Shown here piece by piece: positions 14,964-15,265 of a stretch of 15,265 bases of DNA. Numbering within the stretch: the first letter of the stretch is position 1; each line of letters begins with the position of its first letter. The translations under genes were made by a program, and so were the position numbers. This DNA comes from an uncultured Lachnospiraceae bacterium (GTDB taxonomy: Bacteria > Bacillota > Clostridia > Lachnospirales > Lachnospiraceae): assembly GCA_947177465.1 (NCBI GenBank), contig CAMWUP010000018.1:1-15265 (forward strand). The letters run 5' to 3'. Under the pieces are notes generated by a model. It saw only the letters and a program-made list of their open reading frames with translations. It was not told where the DNA came from and searched no databases.

Positions 14964-15265
14964 ATGTTAATGCCTAAGAGAGTAAAACGTCGTAAACAAT
15001 TCCGTGGCAGTATGGCAGGTAAGGCTTTAAGGGGCAATACGCTCACTTATGGCGAGTACGGTCTGGTGGCTACAGAGCCTTGCTGGATTAAGTCCAATCA
15101 GATAGAGGCAGCCCGTATCGCGCTGACACGTTATACAAAGCGTACCGGTAAAGTCTGGATAAAGATTTTCCCGGATAAACCGGTTACGGCAAAGCCGGCA
15201 GAAACACGTATGGGTTCCGGTAAGGGTTCCCTGGAATACTGGGTAGCAGTTGTGAAACCTGGACG
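14964..15265 (+). CDS. rplP: Large ribosomal subunit protein L16, cut by the window end
   Basis: One hundred complete codons are visible before the window ends. The sequence MLMPKRVKRRKQFRGSMAGK, then GEYGLVATEPCWIKSNQIEA and VWIKIFPDKPVTAKPAETRM to GSGKGSLEYWVAVVKPG, identifies L16, the 50S protein near the A- and P-site tRNA elbows. The full protein should be about 140-145 residues, so roughly 40 are missing. It starts two bases after the rpsC stop, with AAGGAAGGGAG as its binding site inside the end of rpsC. It continues the canonical S10 operon order; rpmC would be expected next. Confidence 0.97.
   Translation, partial: MLMPKRVKRRKQFRGSMAGKALRGNTLTYGEYGLVATEPCWIKSNQIEAARIALTRYTKRTGKVWIKIFPDKPVTAKPAETRMGSGKGSLEYWVAVVKPG

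Overview
The window looks like chromosomal DNA from a Gram-positive clostridium, most likely Lachnospiraceae. This is an inference from three things: the ribosomal protein sequences and their order, strong AGGAGG-type ribosome binding sites before most genes, and Firmicutes-type promoters (TTGACT-17-TACAAT, TTGAAA-17-TAAAAT, TTGCAA-17-TATACT). TAA, TAG and TGA all end genes here, and TAG ends rplB, rplV and rpsC, so there is no sign of stop-codon reassignment.

Left part (1-7150, all on +): the 3' part of a family 3 glycoside hydrolase gene, broken by an in-frame TAG and by a one-base frameshift, followed by a terminator. Next is a two-gene operon with its own promoter, encoding the two halves of a heterodimeric ABC exporter. 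One half carries the degenerate ATPase residues and the other the catalytic ones. A separately promoted gene then encodes a soluble protein with two HD-type domains, the second a complete HD-GYP domain (probable cyclic-dinucleotide phosphodiesterase). It ends in a strong intrinsic terminator.

Middle part (7168-10199): a SAM-dependent methyltransferase gene on the minus strand, divergent from an MBOAT O-acyltransferase / SGNH-hydrolase-like pair that would O-acylate a surface polysaccharide. This pair appears damaged. The acyltransferase is short at both ends, and the SGNH protein reads best if one base is added or removed in an A7 run near its start.

Right part (10269-15265): the start of the S10 ribosomal protein operon, in the order rpsJ-rplC-rplD-rplW-rplB-rpsS-rplV-rpsC-rplP (the last cut by the window end). 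It has a near-consensus promoter and a structured leader RNA of about 260 nt. The leader has a long-range stem, a GUAA-capped hairpin, and two mutually exclusive hairpins at its 3' end, one of which places the rpsJ Shine-Dalgarno sequence in its loop. This leader is the most interesting non-coding element here and probably serves autogenous control.

I found no CRISPR array, insertion sequence, tRNA or rRNA, and nothing I would call a new defence or biosynthetic system. The lesions lie in the accessory genes, while the ribosomal genes are clean.
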